DNA of 27,052 nucleotides, taken from the NCBI GenBank assembly GCA_945864765.1, contig CAMBDR010000003.1, positions 1 to 27,052 of the forward strand, in the 5' to 3' direction. The DNA comes from Janthinobacterium lividum (GTDB taxonomy: Bacteria; Pseudomonadota; Gammaproteobacteria; Burkholderiales; Burkholderiaceae_D). This document shows, piece after piece, positions 15,419 through 23,851 of this stretch. Position 1 is the stretch's first letter; the number at the start of each line of letters is the position of its first letter. A program made the position numbers and the translations under genes. The notes beneath the pieces are model-generated. The model worked only from the letters and a program-made list of their open reading frames with translations. It was not told the DNA's origin and did not search any database.

Positions 15419-15976
15419 TTATTGCACCTCAGGCGGCGGGTAGCTTACCGCCACCACCACCAGTTCTTCTTGCCCATGCGGGGTTCTGAGTAGCACGGCA
15501 TCCCCCACGCGTGCTTTGATCAAGGCGCGTGCCACCGGCGACACCCACGAAATTTTACCTTGCAGCGGGTCAAATTCATCGACCCCGATGATGGTGATTT
15601 GGGTACTCTCGCCAGCTTCATTTTCATAAGTCACGGTCGCGCCGAAAAACACTTGATCGCTACCAAAATGCACGCTCGGATCAACCACTTCAGCCACATC
15701 CAGGCGCTTGATCAAAAACCGGATGCGCTTATCGATCTGGCGCAAACGCCGTTTGCCATACAGGTAATCGCCATTTTCAGAACGATCCCCATTCGAAGCA
15801 GCCCAGGACACAATGCGCACCACTTCCGGCCGCTCGACATCGATCAACTGCAACAACTCCTCTTTCATGCGCTGCTGGCCTGCGAAAGTGATGTAGTTTT
15901 TGGTGCCGACCGGCAAGGCGGGCAAGCCTTCTTCATCGTCTTCGTCATCACTCTCTTTGACAAACGCTTTATTCAT
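15419..15976 (-). CDS. greB: Transcription elongation factor GreB
   Basis: GreB enters the RNA polymerase secondary channel and stimulates cleavage of backtracked RNA. The 185-residue protein has an acidic N-terminal extension of about 20 residues (ESDDEDDEEG). The coiled-coil domain follows, with the acidic tip in NGDRSENGDYLYGKRRLRQID and the GreB-type RFLIKRL run. The FKBP-like C-terminal domain begins near 105 and includes VDEFDPLQGKISWVSPVARAL. The SENGDYLYGK tip and following basic stretch indicate GreB rather than GreA. The ATG is at 15976 with a purine-rich AGAAGAG upstream. It shares a terminator with rpmG and is preceded by the large sensor kinase gene on the same strand (143 bp gap). 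Confidence 0.96.
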   Translation of the reverse strand: MNKAFVKESDDEDDEEGLPALPVGTKNYITFAGQQRMKEELLQLIDVERPEVVRIVSWAASNGDRSENGDYLYGKRRLRQIDKRIRFLIKRLDVAEVVDPSVHFGSDQVFFGATVTYENEAGESTQITIIGVDEFDPLQGKISWVSPVARALIKARVGDAVLLRTPHGQEELVVVAVSYPPPEVQ

Positions 15977-16119
15977 TCCAGACTCTTCTCACGGTTAATT
16001 GATGACAACAGCTATCCTTGTCATACAAAGCTTTCGGCTATCCGCTTGATTGTACCGTCTTTTATCAGCAGCAACGGTTCTGTGCAGGGATGTATCAGTG
16101 CATCAGATGGAAGCGGCCA

Positions 16120-19100
16120 TCAAACATAGCTATGCTGTGACGGCAACAGCGGCAGATGCAGCGTAAAGCAGGTGCCCTGCCCCAGAACCGAGGTAACCAA
16201 TATCGTACCATGGTGTTTTTTGATGATGCCAAACGAAATCGACAAGCCCATGCCCATGCCCTCACCGACTGTTTTGGTGGTGAAAAATGGATCATAAATT
16301 TGATCAATGGTTTGTTGACTCATGCCACAGCCATTATCTTCAAATTCAATCACCAGCCATTTGTCTTCCAAATGAGTGCGAATGCTCAATAAACCCGGCG
16401 CACTGGTGCCCGATTCCAATTGCTTGGCCTGAATCGCCTGACAGGCGTTGATAATCAAATTCATGAACACTTGATTCAATTGCGCTGGCCAACACTCCAA
16501 CAGGGGGTTGGCTTGTAAATCGAGCTGGATTTGCGTCGTTTCCACATATTGGGTACGCACCCAATTAACAGTGGCGATCAGGCTATCGGCGATATGGACC
16601 GATTTCCAATCGGCTTCATCCAGCCGTGAAAAGGTGCGCAAATCACGCACCAAATCGCGAATCCGTATCGTGCCTTCACTTACCACATCCAAATCTTGAT
16701 TGAGTTCAGTCACATGTTGTTTGATGCGCTCCACCAACTGACGCGGCGCTTCCGGCCCCGCCAAACCGAGCAAAAACTCTTGAAAGCGCTCGACCTTATT
16801 GCGCAAATTAAACACCCCCAAATGGGCAAAATGCGCCGGGTTATTAATTTCATGCGCAATGCCCGCCGTCAAGGTGCCAATCGATGCCATTTTCTCTTGC
16901 TGCACCAGCTGCATTTGGGTTTCAGCCAATTTATCGAGCGAGGCTTGCAAGGCCAGAGAATGCTCCAAAATCTTAAGCTTGGCTTGCTTGCGCGCGGTAA
17001 TATCCTGGATCACCCACACCGTACCCAACCACAGTTGCGTTTTATCAATCGCTTTGCCGTAGACCGAACACCAAATGGGGCTGCCGTCTTTGCGCACAAA
17101 TTCATAATCGGTGATATAGGTGCCGCCGCTGGAAATATGGGGACGTGCGTTTTCCGCAAACGCGACAATCGCGGCTTCATTTGAAAAGATGATGCGTGAA
17201 GAACGCCCCACCAGTTCGCCCAAAGCATAGCCCATCATTTGTTCCAGACCCAAATTGCAACGCAAAATGCGCCGCTCACGCTCGATGGAAATACCGATTT
17301 GGGCATTATCCAAAATCGCTTGCTGTTCCAGCAAGGCGCGTTGCAATTCGGCGGTACGTTCCTGCACGCGCTGTTCCAGATTGGCGTTGAGCTCGCGGAT
17401 GGTGGATTGTTCGCGCGCCAAATTCATAAATAAAGTGGCATTCTCCAGCGAAATAGCCGCTTGCGATGCCAGTAATTCAATCACCGCAATCCGGCCATGG
17501 GTAAATGCGCCCGCTACCAGGCGATTTTCCAAATACAACACCCCGACCAAATTCGCTTGCTTGACCAAGGGCAAACACAAACTCGATTTGACTGGCTGTG
17601 CCAGCCAATAAGGATCGGATGAGTAGGGATGCGGTGCATTCAAATCGTCGAGTAACACCCGCTCTTGCGAGCGTGCCACAAAATTAATCACCATGTGCGG
17701 AAACAGATTGGCCAGTGCCGTCGGATGAACCTGGACATGGATTTTTTCATCTTCAGCCTGGGCAATGGCCGCCAACTGCATTTGCCCATCCTGCGGCAGC
17801 AGCAACAAACCGCGATCGGCCCCGGCATGCTCCAACACAATGCGCAATAAGGCTTCGATTAAATGATCCAGCACAATATCGGCGGACACCGCTTGCGAAG
17901 CTTTGATCACACTCAGCAAGTCCAGGTGCTCGGCACGCGTGCTCACTTGCGCCGTATTCCGGTTAGCGCCATCACTGCGGCGGCTATGCAAAGCCGGGTA
18001 GCGTTGATCGAGTTGCTGCACCTTGCCTTGCGCGCCCCAGCGCAGGTAGGCGTAACGCGCTTCGCGCAAATAGGTGTGGGCGATTTTTTCTGAACCACGG
18101 GCAAAGAAAAACAGTGCCGCCCGTTCATTTGCCAAGGCTTCATTTTGCACAAAACCATCGTCATGCGCAGCACGGATTGCCGCGTCATAAAAATCAATCG
18201 CTTCCAACTGACGTTGATCGATACGCGCCAATTCTGCCAAAACCAGATGATGCCGATTGGCAAAATTCTCCGGGCAATGTTGCGCCCACACTTGCAATTG
18301 CTCGGCCGCAGCGGCCACCACCGCGCGCAAAGCCGGGCGCTGTTCGGGTGGCGCTTCAAAATACCTGGCGCTGGCACTCAAGGCATGAAAAAAAACATGC
18401 GAATTTTCCATCATGGCGGCGCGCACCGAATCCAACAACACATTCGCTTCTTCAGCCGCATCCAGCCCGGCCTGGCTTTGCCCAAACACGACGGCGACAA
18501 TTTGCTTCAACACATGATAAATGCAGGTGCCACTAAAATAGCCGGCCTTGGCAAACACAGCCAGAAAATCGGCTTCCTGTATTTTCTCATCATCAAAACT
18601 GCCCACCGCCAAGGTATTGCCCTGCAAACAGGCCGTGGTTTGCAGCATGAGCGCATCCATATGGACGGCTACCTGATTATGCGTATGCTGGGCAAAATCC
18701 ATATATTTTTTTGCCTTGCGCCGCACTTCATCCAACTTCGCGCCGATATCAAAGCTAAACCAGGCAATGGCGAAAGCACAATACCCGGCCCAAAAGAAAT
18801 TCCCCACATCGACGCACGCAATAAAGGCATGTTCCAGCAAGGGTTCGCTCTCGCGCATGGGGCGGCTCCAGGAGTAAATGAACATGCTGTGCAAATACTC
18901 GAAAATCCCGGCGCGCCGGGCATCATGAAACTGTTTGCTGAGCGCCAAAGCCAATTCAGAAAATTCAAACGCGCTGCGAATCTTCCCTTCTGTGGTCAAA
19001 ATCAAGGCATAGCAGGTATAAGCCATGCTCGCCCCATTCGCATTGCCATGATCCAAAATAAAATTCAAGGTCTTGGCGGCCGCCAGTAAAAATACCTGGG

Positions 19101-21807
19101 GCCGGGTTTGGTGGATGGCCGATGCCAAATCGGCAAAAATAGCAATAATCATTTGATCGACAGGATCGTCGGCAATCGGCAAATGGAGTAAATCAGCCGC
19201 GCCACGCCCTTGCAATTTTCTTTCAATTTCAAGTAACTGGGCAGAAAAATCCGCTTCGATTTGATCTTCGGCATCCGGAAACACGACGCCAAACAACTGC
19301 AAAGCCGCCAACCCAATATCCACCGCCGCCTCATACTGCCCCGACAATTGATACAAGTCACTGCACAACATTGCCACTCTGGCACGATCCAGATTCGATT
19401 GCGCATGCGTGCGCAAGCGTTGGAATAATTGCTCGGCCTGATCAAAGTTACCCGTTAAATATTCGCATTCCGCCAGTGCCAAATGCAAGGTATAACTATC
19501 GGAATAGGCATCTTCCCAGGCATTTGCTGCTTGCAATTGCAGCGCGACGCGCAAGTAAGTGCGCGCGGAGGTATACGCGACCGCATCTTTGGCTTTTTTA
19601 CCCGCCAAAAAATTATAGCGCGCCACTTGCGAGCGTTCCGTGGGCGACTCAATTAATTCCAGCCCAAAGTTAAATTGACTCACAATATTAAAAATATCGT
19701 CTTCAATTTCCCGTGCCGACAAATGCGCCACCAGCAAGCGGCCAATATTCAAGTGTACCTGTGGCCGCAGTTCCGGCTCGGTCAGCGAGTAGGCGGCCTC
19801 TTGCACCCGGTCATGCGCCAATTGGTAGCTGGAATGGTGTTGCACCAATAAACCGATCTTCACCGCAGGCCATAAATCGGCTTCGGTAACGGCCACCGCC
19901 TGATCGCACACCCGGGCCAAAGTCTGCACTTCGGCACCGTTGCCAAGACAAGCCAACAGTTTCACGGCATCCAGACAATCACGCGGTAAGCGGCGCAGTT
20001 TGGCGATCATTAAATCGACCACATTTTGGCTAAAACCCTGTTGCTCAATGCGCGCCAAATCCCATTCCCAGCAGCGGGTTTCAAAATTAAAGGCCAGCAA
20101 TCTTTCATCGGCCAGGCGGTGTAAAAACTGGGTGGTAAAAAATGGATTGCCCGCCGTTTTCTCATACAGCAAGGCCGATAAAGGCGCGACCTGTTCCGGC
20201 GTGGCATGCAAGGTATCGCTCACTAAGCGCGTCACATCAGATGGCACCAGTGGCCCCAGTTCGATTTGACTGATAATCACTTTTTGCTGGCGCAGTGCAT
20301 CCAGCGCGATCGTCAAGGGGTCGGCCAACCCGACTTCATTATCGCGATAAGCGCCGATCAATAAAAAGTAGCGCAGGCTGGAAGTGATAAGCAAATCCGA
20401 GATCAAACGCATACTCGCCACATCCATCCATTGCCAATCGTCCAAAAACACAATCAGCGGATGTTGTTCTGAGGCGCAAACGGTTAAAAATTGGCCAAAC
20501 ACGGTCTGAAAGCGGTTTTGCGCTTCCGCTGGCGGCAGTTCCACCGCAGATGCTTGCTCGCCAATCACAAACTGCAGTTCCGGTATCAGGTCGAGCAACA
20601 ACTGGCCATTGCTGCCCACCGCTTGCAAAATCGCCTCACGCCAGGCCGCCAGCACTTGTGCACTTTGCCCCAGCATTTGGCGCACCAAAATTTGAAACGC
20701 CTGGGCCAGGGTGGTGTAGGGTATATCCCGTTTGTGCAAATCAAATTTACTGGCAATAAAACGCGCCCTGGGTTGCACCAAAACTTGTAATAATTCATTG
20801 ACCAGAGACGATTTGCCGATGCCCGAATAGCCCGTCACCAACACCAATTCAGAATGACCGCTGGCCAAGACTTGATCAACCGCATCCAGCAAGACCTGGC
20901 GCGCCTGTTCGCGGCCATACAATTTTTCGGGTACGATCAAGCGGCCAGCCACGTCATGGCGCGCCAGAACAAATTCGGCGATACGGCCATTGCGTGCCAG
21001 CTTGGTCTGGCATTGCTGCAAATCGAACAATAAACCACTCGCGGTCTGGTAGCGGTCTTCGGCATTTTTTGCCAGCAATTTCAGCACAATGGCTGACAAT
21101 GCGGGTGGCAAATTGGCGATGCGCTCGGTTAGCGGCAGCGGTTGGCGCGCAATATGGCTATGCACCCAACCGAGGGCATCGGTGGCATTAAACGGCGCTA
21201 CCCCTGCCAACATATGGTAAAACACTGCGCCCAGGGTATATAAATCACTGCGGGAATCGATGGAGCGATTCACCCGTCCGGTTAATTCCGGCGCAATATA
21301 GGCCAGATTGCAGGTGATCACTTCCAGCGGAATCAAATCCTGGTGCGCGCGTGGGATGCGTGAGGCGTTGCCAAAGCCGAGCAAATGGGTTTTACCGCTG
21401 GCCACGTCGATCAAAATATGCGCCGGGTGTAAATCTTTATGCACCAATTCCTGCTGATGTAGTGAAACCACCGCACGCGTGATGCCAATGGCCAGGCGCA
21501 AAAACAAAGCAATCGGCAGGGGCGGCCCGAGCAGATTTTCGAGCAATTCGCCACCGGGATCGGTTTCCACCAAAATCAAATTACTGCCCACCTTCATCAA
21601 ACCCAGGGGTTGCACGGCCCAAGCGATATTCAATTCTTCGCGCAAATCAAATTCATGTTCGAGTCGGGCTTGAGTCGATTGCGCAGCACGGGTCGCCACC
21701 TGTACCAACACGGCAGCCTGGTCGCCCAAACGCGTGCCGCGATACAAGTGCAGCTCCTCGTGGGTACGAGTGAGCAGTTTTAGCGAATAGCCATCCAGTG
21801 CCAACAT
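16120..21807 (-). CDS. Giant trifunctional protein: Ser/Thr (pseudo)kinase, AAA-type ATPase with TPR-like region, GAF-PAS sensor histidine kinase
   Basis: A 1895-residue cytoplasmic signalling protein. Domains in order: protein-kinase fold (1-270); STAND/AAA ATPase with Walker A GYSGIGKSS (326-334) and Walker B LDDWQW; a long helical, TPR-like region (about 640-1290); GAF (about 1305-1460); coiled coil; PAS (about 1490-1605); HisKA with phospho-acceptor His1652 in AHEINNP; HATPase with N-box and GMGMGL glycine loop. The histidine-kinase part looks fully competent. The kinase domain keeps HKD (Asp125) and APE, but the ATP-binding Lys is Gln36, the HxDxxxxN Asn is His130, and DFG reads GFG (Asp replaced by Gly144), so it is probably a pseudokinase. 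No response regulator is adjacent. ATG 21807 has GAGG eight bases upstream. Proteins with this architecture are known in proteobacteria and cyanobacteria; their signals are mostly unknown. Confidence 0.95.
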   Translation of the reverse strand: MLALDGYSLKLLTRTHEELHLYRGTRLGDQAAVLVQVATRAAQSTQARLEHEFDLREELNIAWAVQPLGLMKVGSNLILVETDPGGELLENLLGPPLPIALFLRLAIGITRAVVSLHQQELVHKDLHPAHILIDVASGKTHLLGFGNASRIPRAHQDLIPLEVITCNLAYIAPELTGRVNRSIDSRSDLYTLGAVFYHMLAGVAPFNATDALGWVHSHIARQPLPLTERIANLPPALSAIVLKLLAKNAEDRYQTASGLLFDLQQCQTKLARNGRIAEFVLARHDVAGRLIVPEKLYGREQARQVLLDAVDQVLASGHSELVLVTGYSGIGKSSLVNELLQVLVQPRARFIASKFDLHKRDIPYTTLAQAFQILVRQMLGQSAQVLAAWREAILQAVGSNGQLLLDLIPELQFVIGEQASAVELPPAEAQNRFQTVFGQFLTVCASEQHPLIVFLDDWQWMDVASMRLISDLLITSSLRYFLLIGAYRDNEVGLADPLTIALDALRQQKVIISQIELGPLVPSDVTRLVSDTLHATPEQVAPLSALLYEKTAGNPFFTTQFLHRLADERLLAFNFETRCWEWDLARIEQQGFSQNVVDLMIAKLRRLPRDCLDAVKLLACLGNGAEVQTLARVCDQAVAVTEADLWPAVKIGLLVQHHSSYQLAHDRVQEAAYSLTEPELRPQVHLNIGRLLVAHLSAREIEDDIFNIVSQFNFGLELIESPTERSQVARYNFLAGKKAKDAVAYTSARTYLRVALQLQAANAWEDAYSDSYTLHLALAECEYLTGNFDQAEQLFQRLRTHAQSNLDRARVAMLCSDLYQLSGQYEAAVDIGLAALQLFGVVFPDAEDQIEADFSAQLLEIERKLQGRGAADLLHLPIADDPVDQMIIAIFADLASAIHQTRPQVFLLAAAKTLNFILDHGNANGASMAYTCYALILTTEGKIRSAFEFSELALALSKQFHDARRAGIFEYLHSMFIYSWSRPMRESEPLLEHAFIACVDVGNFFWAGYCAFAIAWFSFDIGAKLDEVRRKAKKYMDFAQHTHNQVAVHMDALMLQTTACLQGNTLAVGSFDDEKIQEADFLAVFAKAGYFSGTCIYHVLKQIVAVVFGQSQAGLDAAEEANVLLDSVRAAMMENSHVFFHALSASARYFEAPPEQRPALRAVVAAAAEQLQVWAQHCPENFANRHHLVLAELARIDQRQLEAIDFYDAAIRAAHDDGFVQNEALANERAALFFFARGSEKIAHTYLREARYAYLRWGAQGKVQQLDQRYPALHSRRSDGANRNTAQVSTRAEHLDLLSVIKASQAVSADIVLDHLIEALLRIVLEHAGADRGLLLLPQDGQMQLAAIAQAEDEKIHVQVHPTALANLFPHMVINFVARSQERVLLDDLNAPHPYSSDPYWLAQPVKSSLCLPLVKQANLVGVLYLENRLVAGAFTHGRIAVIELLASQAAISLENATLFMNLAREQSTIRELNANLEQRVQERTAELQRALLEQQAILDNAQIGISIERERRILRCNLGLEQMMGYALGELVGRSSRIIFSNEAAIVAFAENARPHISSGGTYITDYEFVRKDGSPIWCSVYGKAIDKTQLWLGTVWVIQDITARKQAKLKILEHSLALQASLDKLAETQMQLVQQEKMASIGTLTAGIAHEINNPAHFAHLGVFNLRNKVERFQEFLLGLAGPEAPRQLVERIKQHVTELNQDLDVVSEGTIRIRDLVRDLRTFSRLDEADWKSVHIADSLIATVNWVRTQYVETTQIQLDLQANPLLECWPAQLNQVFMNLIINACQAIQAKQLESGTSAPGLLSIRTHLEDKWLVIEFEDNGCGMSQQTIDQIYDPFFTTKTVGEGMGMGLSISFGIIKKHHGTILVTSVLGQGTCFTLHLPLLPSQHSYV

Positions 21808-22139
21808 CGGGGTGCCTCGTTCAGGGTCAGTTCAATTTATGCCTGCAGGGTTACGGCAGGTAAGAGCACTACCGTTTCATATTCTGCCATGTTTTGCCTG
21901 ACCCAAACGTGCGCCAGGCGCTACAAAAAAGAAAATAATGTGCGGCGATTTTAGCCTTTGCTGGCAAGCTCAAACACAGCAGAACCAAACAGAAGCAATA
22001 GCGTGCCCGCGCGGAACGATGCGTATAAATTGTCTTGCTGCGGCAATATGGAACGGCTACCAAAAGGCATAATAACCGGACTTGGCGCGCGCAATTTTGC
22101 AGGTGGCGGAATTTGCACACTCACGGCAGCTTTCGCACA
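21808..22139. other. Intergenic region upstream of the sensor kinase
   Basis: No credible gene is seen in these 332 bp. Open frames here on both strands lack ribosome sites and recognisable domains. The segment marks the change from ordinary chromosome to the accessory region. Confidence 0.5.
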
Positions 22140-22388
22140 CATTGCGAGAAGGCAATCTCTGAATTGGCGACAACTTTTGTTGGCGGCGCGATTTTCGGCT
22201 TTCAACTGGGTTTGTTTTTTAGCGTGGCGATGGTGGCATTTGCCGGTGCGGCCATTTTGTATGATGCATCGAATGTGATTCACCACTATCCGGAAGACCG
22301 TTACGTGGGCGCATCGCTGGCGTTGTTTGCTTCGGTGGCCTTGATGTTCTGGTATGTGTTGCGGATTGCGATTTCGCTGCGGGATTGA
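22140..22388 (+). pseudogene. C-terminal remnant of a Bax inhibitor-1 (BI-1/YccA) family membrane protein
   Basis: The open frame encodes two hydrophobic segments followed by AAILYDASNVIHHYPEDRYVGASLALFASVALMFWYVLR. This matches the last two helices of bacterial Bax-inhibitor-1 proteins (ILYD/E-S-N-I-hH, then Y-x-A-x-L-x-L-F). Full-length members are about 220-240 residues with six to seven helices; only about 80 residues remain. The codons further upstream in the same frame (from 22035) are Arg/His/Cys-rich and unlike any membrane protein. No ribosome site supports a short gene. I read it as a 5'-truncated pseudogene, with moderate confidence in the family. Confidence 0.55.
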
Positions 22389-22405
22389 TTTTTGATTGAT
22401 TTTTG
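22384..22405. repeat. Two tandem 11-bp repeats at the end of the BI-1 remnant
   Basis: ATTGATTTTTG occurs twice in tandem and begins a third time (ATT). The first copy contains the TGA stop of the remnant. Confidence 0.8.
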
Positions 22406-22410
22406 ATTCA

Positions 22411-22458
22411 TCACTGGCACGCATGGTAATTGTTCTTGTCATGCGTGCCTGTTAGTGA
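22411..22458. repeat. Strong inverted repeat in the accessory region
   Basis: GGCACGCATG (22416-22425) and CATGCGTGCC (22440-22449) form a perfect 10-bp stem with a 14-base loop. The outer TCACT / AGTGA pair extends it across a short internal bulge. There is no T-run, so a simple terminator is unlikely. It could be a recombination scar, an mRNA-end hairpin or a protein-binding site. Confidence 0.7.
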
Positions 22459-22576
22459 TATCGTCGCACAGTGATTCAAATGCAAAATTAGAAAAAATGA
22501 ACAACCATGACGAATACGAGTTCAAGCCATTACCCCCACCGTTTTGCTGTTTGCAGGCAAGGAAGTACAGGCACCA

Positions 22577-22969
22577 ATGAAATTTGGCCCATTTCCGGAA
22601 GAAGCAATTGTCGATGGAGAATTGATTCGTATTGGCGGTAAAGATGAAACCACCCATGCGACCATCATCGACCCTGAAGGCAAAATCTGGCCGGGGGAAC
22701 TCAGTCGTGAACTCGCGTGTGAAATGGCCCCATACTTATACCAAGGCCCCATTCTGCGCGTCACGGGCAATGCAAAATGGGAGCGCGACCAAAATAACAC
22801 GTGGAATTTATTGCAATTCAAAATCAGCCATTTCGAAGTCCTGGACAATGACACACTGGAAGCCGTCACTAAGCGACTGCGGCATTTGGGTGGGACGGAA
22901 CTTGGCATGCTGGAGGATATCGATAGCTTCATTTCTGCCGAACGGGGAGAAAGCAGCAGGTATCATTGA
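22577..22969 (+). CDS. Hypothetical protein, unknown function
   Basis: A 130-residue acidic, soluble protein with no recognised domain. It has alternating hydrophobic residues suggesting beta strands (VDGELIRIGG, THATIIDPEGKIWPGELS, GPILRVTGNAKWERD, NLLQFKISHFEVL) and a C-terminal helix (LEAVTKRLRHLG). The pattern suggests a small beta-barrel/OB-like unit, but this is inference. ATG 22577 has GGAAG eleven bases upstream. An in-frame TTG at 22544 is an alternative. A better-placed ATG at 22507 is in another frame, so the original 5' end may have been lost by a frameshift. Codon use looks coding. Convergent with hicB to its right. Confidence 0.6.
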   Translation: MKFGPFPEEAIVDGELIRIGGKDETTHATIIDPEGKIWPGELSRELACEMAPYLYQGPILRVTGNAKWERDQNNTWNLLQFKISHFEVLDNDTLEAVTKRLRHLGGTELGMLEDIDSFISAERGESSRYH

Positions 22970-23072
22970 TGCCGCTAGCTAATTGCAAGCAACGTATTGC
23001 CTGTTCGCTGACACCAATTGACCGCGTGGTTCAGTAAGCTTTATGTGTATTGGCTCGTATGGTGGCAAAAAC

Positions 23073-23492
23073 CTATGCCAAAGTAACGACAAGCTTTTTC
23101 CCCAGCGCGGCGGCTGCGCGCTCCACAAATTCCAGTTTGGATGAATGCCGCATATCAAACAAGCGGTCAATTTGCGGCATATGAACATTTAAGCGACGCG
23201 CCAATTCTGCTTTACGGATGTTTTGCGACAGCATCTCATTCCAGATCAACACTTTGGATGACTCAAGCGCTGGTAAGGTGACGACTGCCTGGCCCTGCTT
23301 TGGTTTGGATGGCAAGGGCACAGGACGGCGTTCATCGAAGTAGATTTCAAGTGCCGATTCCAGCGCATCTTGCGCATTCAACAATGCTTCATCTTCGTCC
23401 TCGCCAACTGAATTGGCTTCGGGGATATCAATGCAAGTCACCAGGAAACTGCCATTGGTGTCCGGGGTAAGGCTAACTGGGTAGCGCAACAT
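23073..23492 (-). CDS. hicB: HicB-type antitoxin
   Basis: HicB neutralises HicA and represses the operon. The 139-residue protein has the N-terminal HicB partial-RNase-H-like fold (MLRYPVSLTPDTNGSFLVTC, then DIPEANSVGEDEDEAL, NAQDALESAL) and a C-terminal helix-turn-helix (about 85-125, including NIRKAELARRLNVHMPQIDRLF). The linker is Pro/Lys-rich. ATG 23492 has GGAG eight bases upstream. It follows hicA by 57 bp in the same operon, the usual toxin-first order. Confidence 0.95.
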   Translation of the reverse strand: MLRYPVSLTPDTNGSFLVTCIDIPEANSVGEDEDEALLNAQDALESALEIYFDERRPVPLPSKPKQGQAVVTLPALESSKVLIWNEMLSQNIRKAELARRLNVHMPQIDRLFDMRHSSKLEFVERAAAALGKKLVVTLA

Positions 23493-23549
23493 GGTTTAAC
23501 TCCTTTTGTTCAACATCTACTTTGCGTGGGCATCTGAGCGAGCAATTGC

Positions 23550-23729
23550 CTACTTCAAACCAAGATCTTTCTTGATCTTTGCAACCAAACCAGTACCAAT
23601 CTCTTTCGCACCATGATCAGGAAAAATGGTGGTTTTACCATTGAGTGTCACCTTAAAATGACTACCTTTTGCTGCTTTAAAAACGGCACCTTGATCCTTT
23701 AACCATTTACGAAATTCGCTATATTTCAT
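23550..23729 (-). CDS. hicA: HicA-type mRNA interferase toxin
   Basis: HicA is a small double-stranded-RNA-binding-fold ribonuclease that cleaves mRNA when not bound by HicB. The 59-residue product has the characteristic MKYSEFRKWLKDQG start, the catalytic His24 in KGSHFKV and the C-terminal GTGLVAKIKKDLGLK helix, all intact. ATG 23729 has GAGGA five bases upstream and gives the standard HicA length. The longer open frame to 23786 would run through the promoter. First gene of the hicAB operon. Confidence 0.96.
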   Translation of the reverse strand: MKYSEFRKWLKDQGAVFKAAKGSHFKVTLNGKTTIFPDHGAKEIGTGLVAKIKKDLGLK

Positions 23730-23757
23730 TCGATCCTCACTGGCCCACTCAGGGCAG

Positions 23758-23786
23758 ATAATACAACACAAATGTTGCATCTGCAA
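23758..23786 (-). promoter_or_regulatory. Promoter of hicAB with operator-like palindrome in the spacer
   Basis: On the - strand: TTGCAG (complement of 23781-23786), a 17-bp spacer and TATTAT (complement of 23758-23763). The spacer contains the inverted repeat CAACA-CAAA-TGTTG (23764-23777). It is placed where HicB binding would block RNA polymerase. The leader is about 22 nt with a good ribosome site. Confidence 0.65.
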
Positions 23787-23851
23787 TCTAATTTCGTCAA
23801 ACTATAAATCGGACAGTCCTCCATTTCCAAACAAGAAAATGGTTTAGCAAA

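Noticed and set aside
18145..19089. 314-codon open frame on the + strand
   Set aside because: It is antisense to the well-supported sensor kinase gene, with no ribosome site and no recognisable domain.
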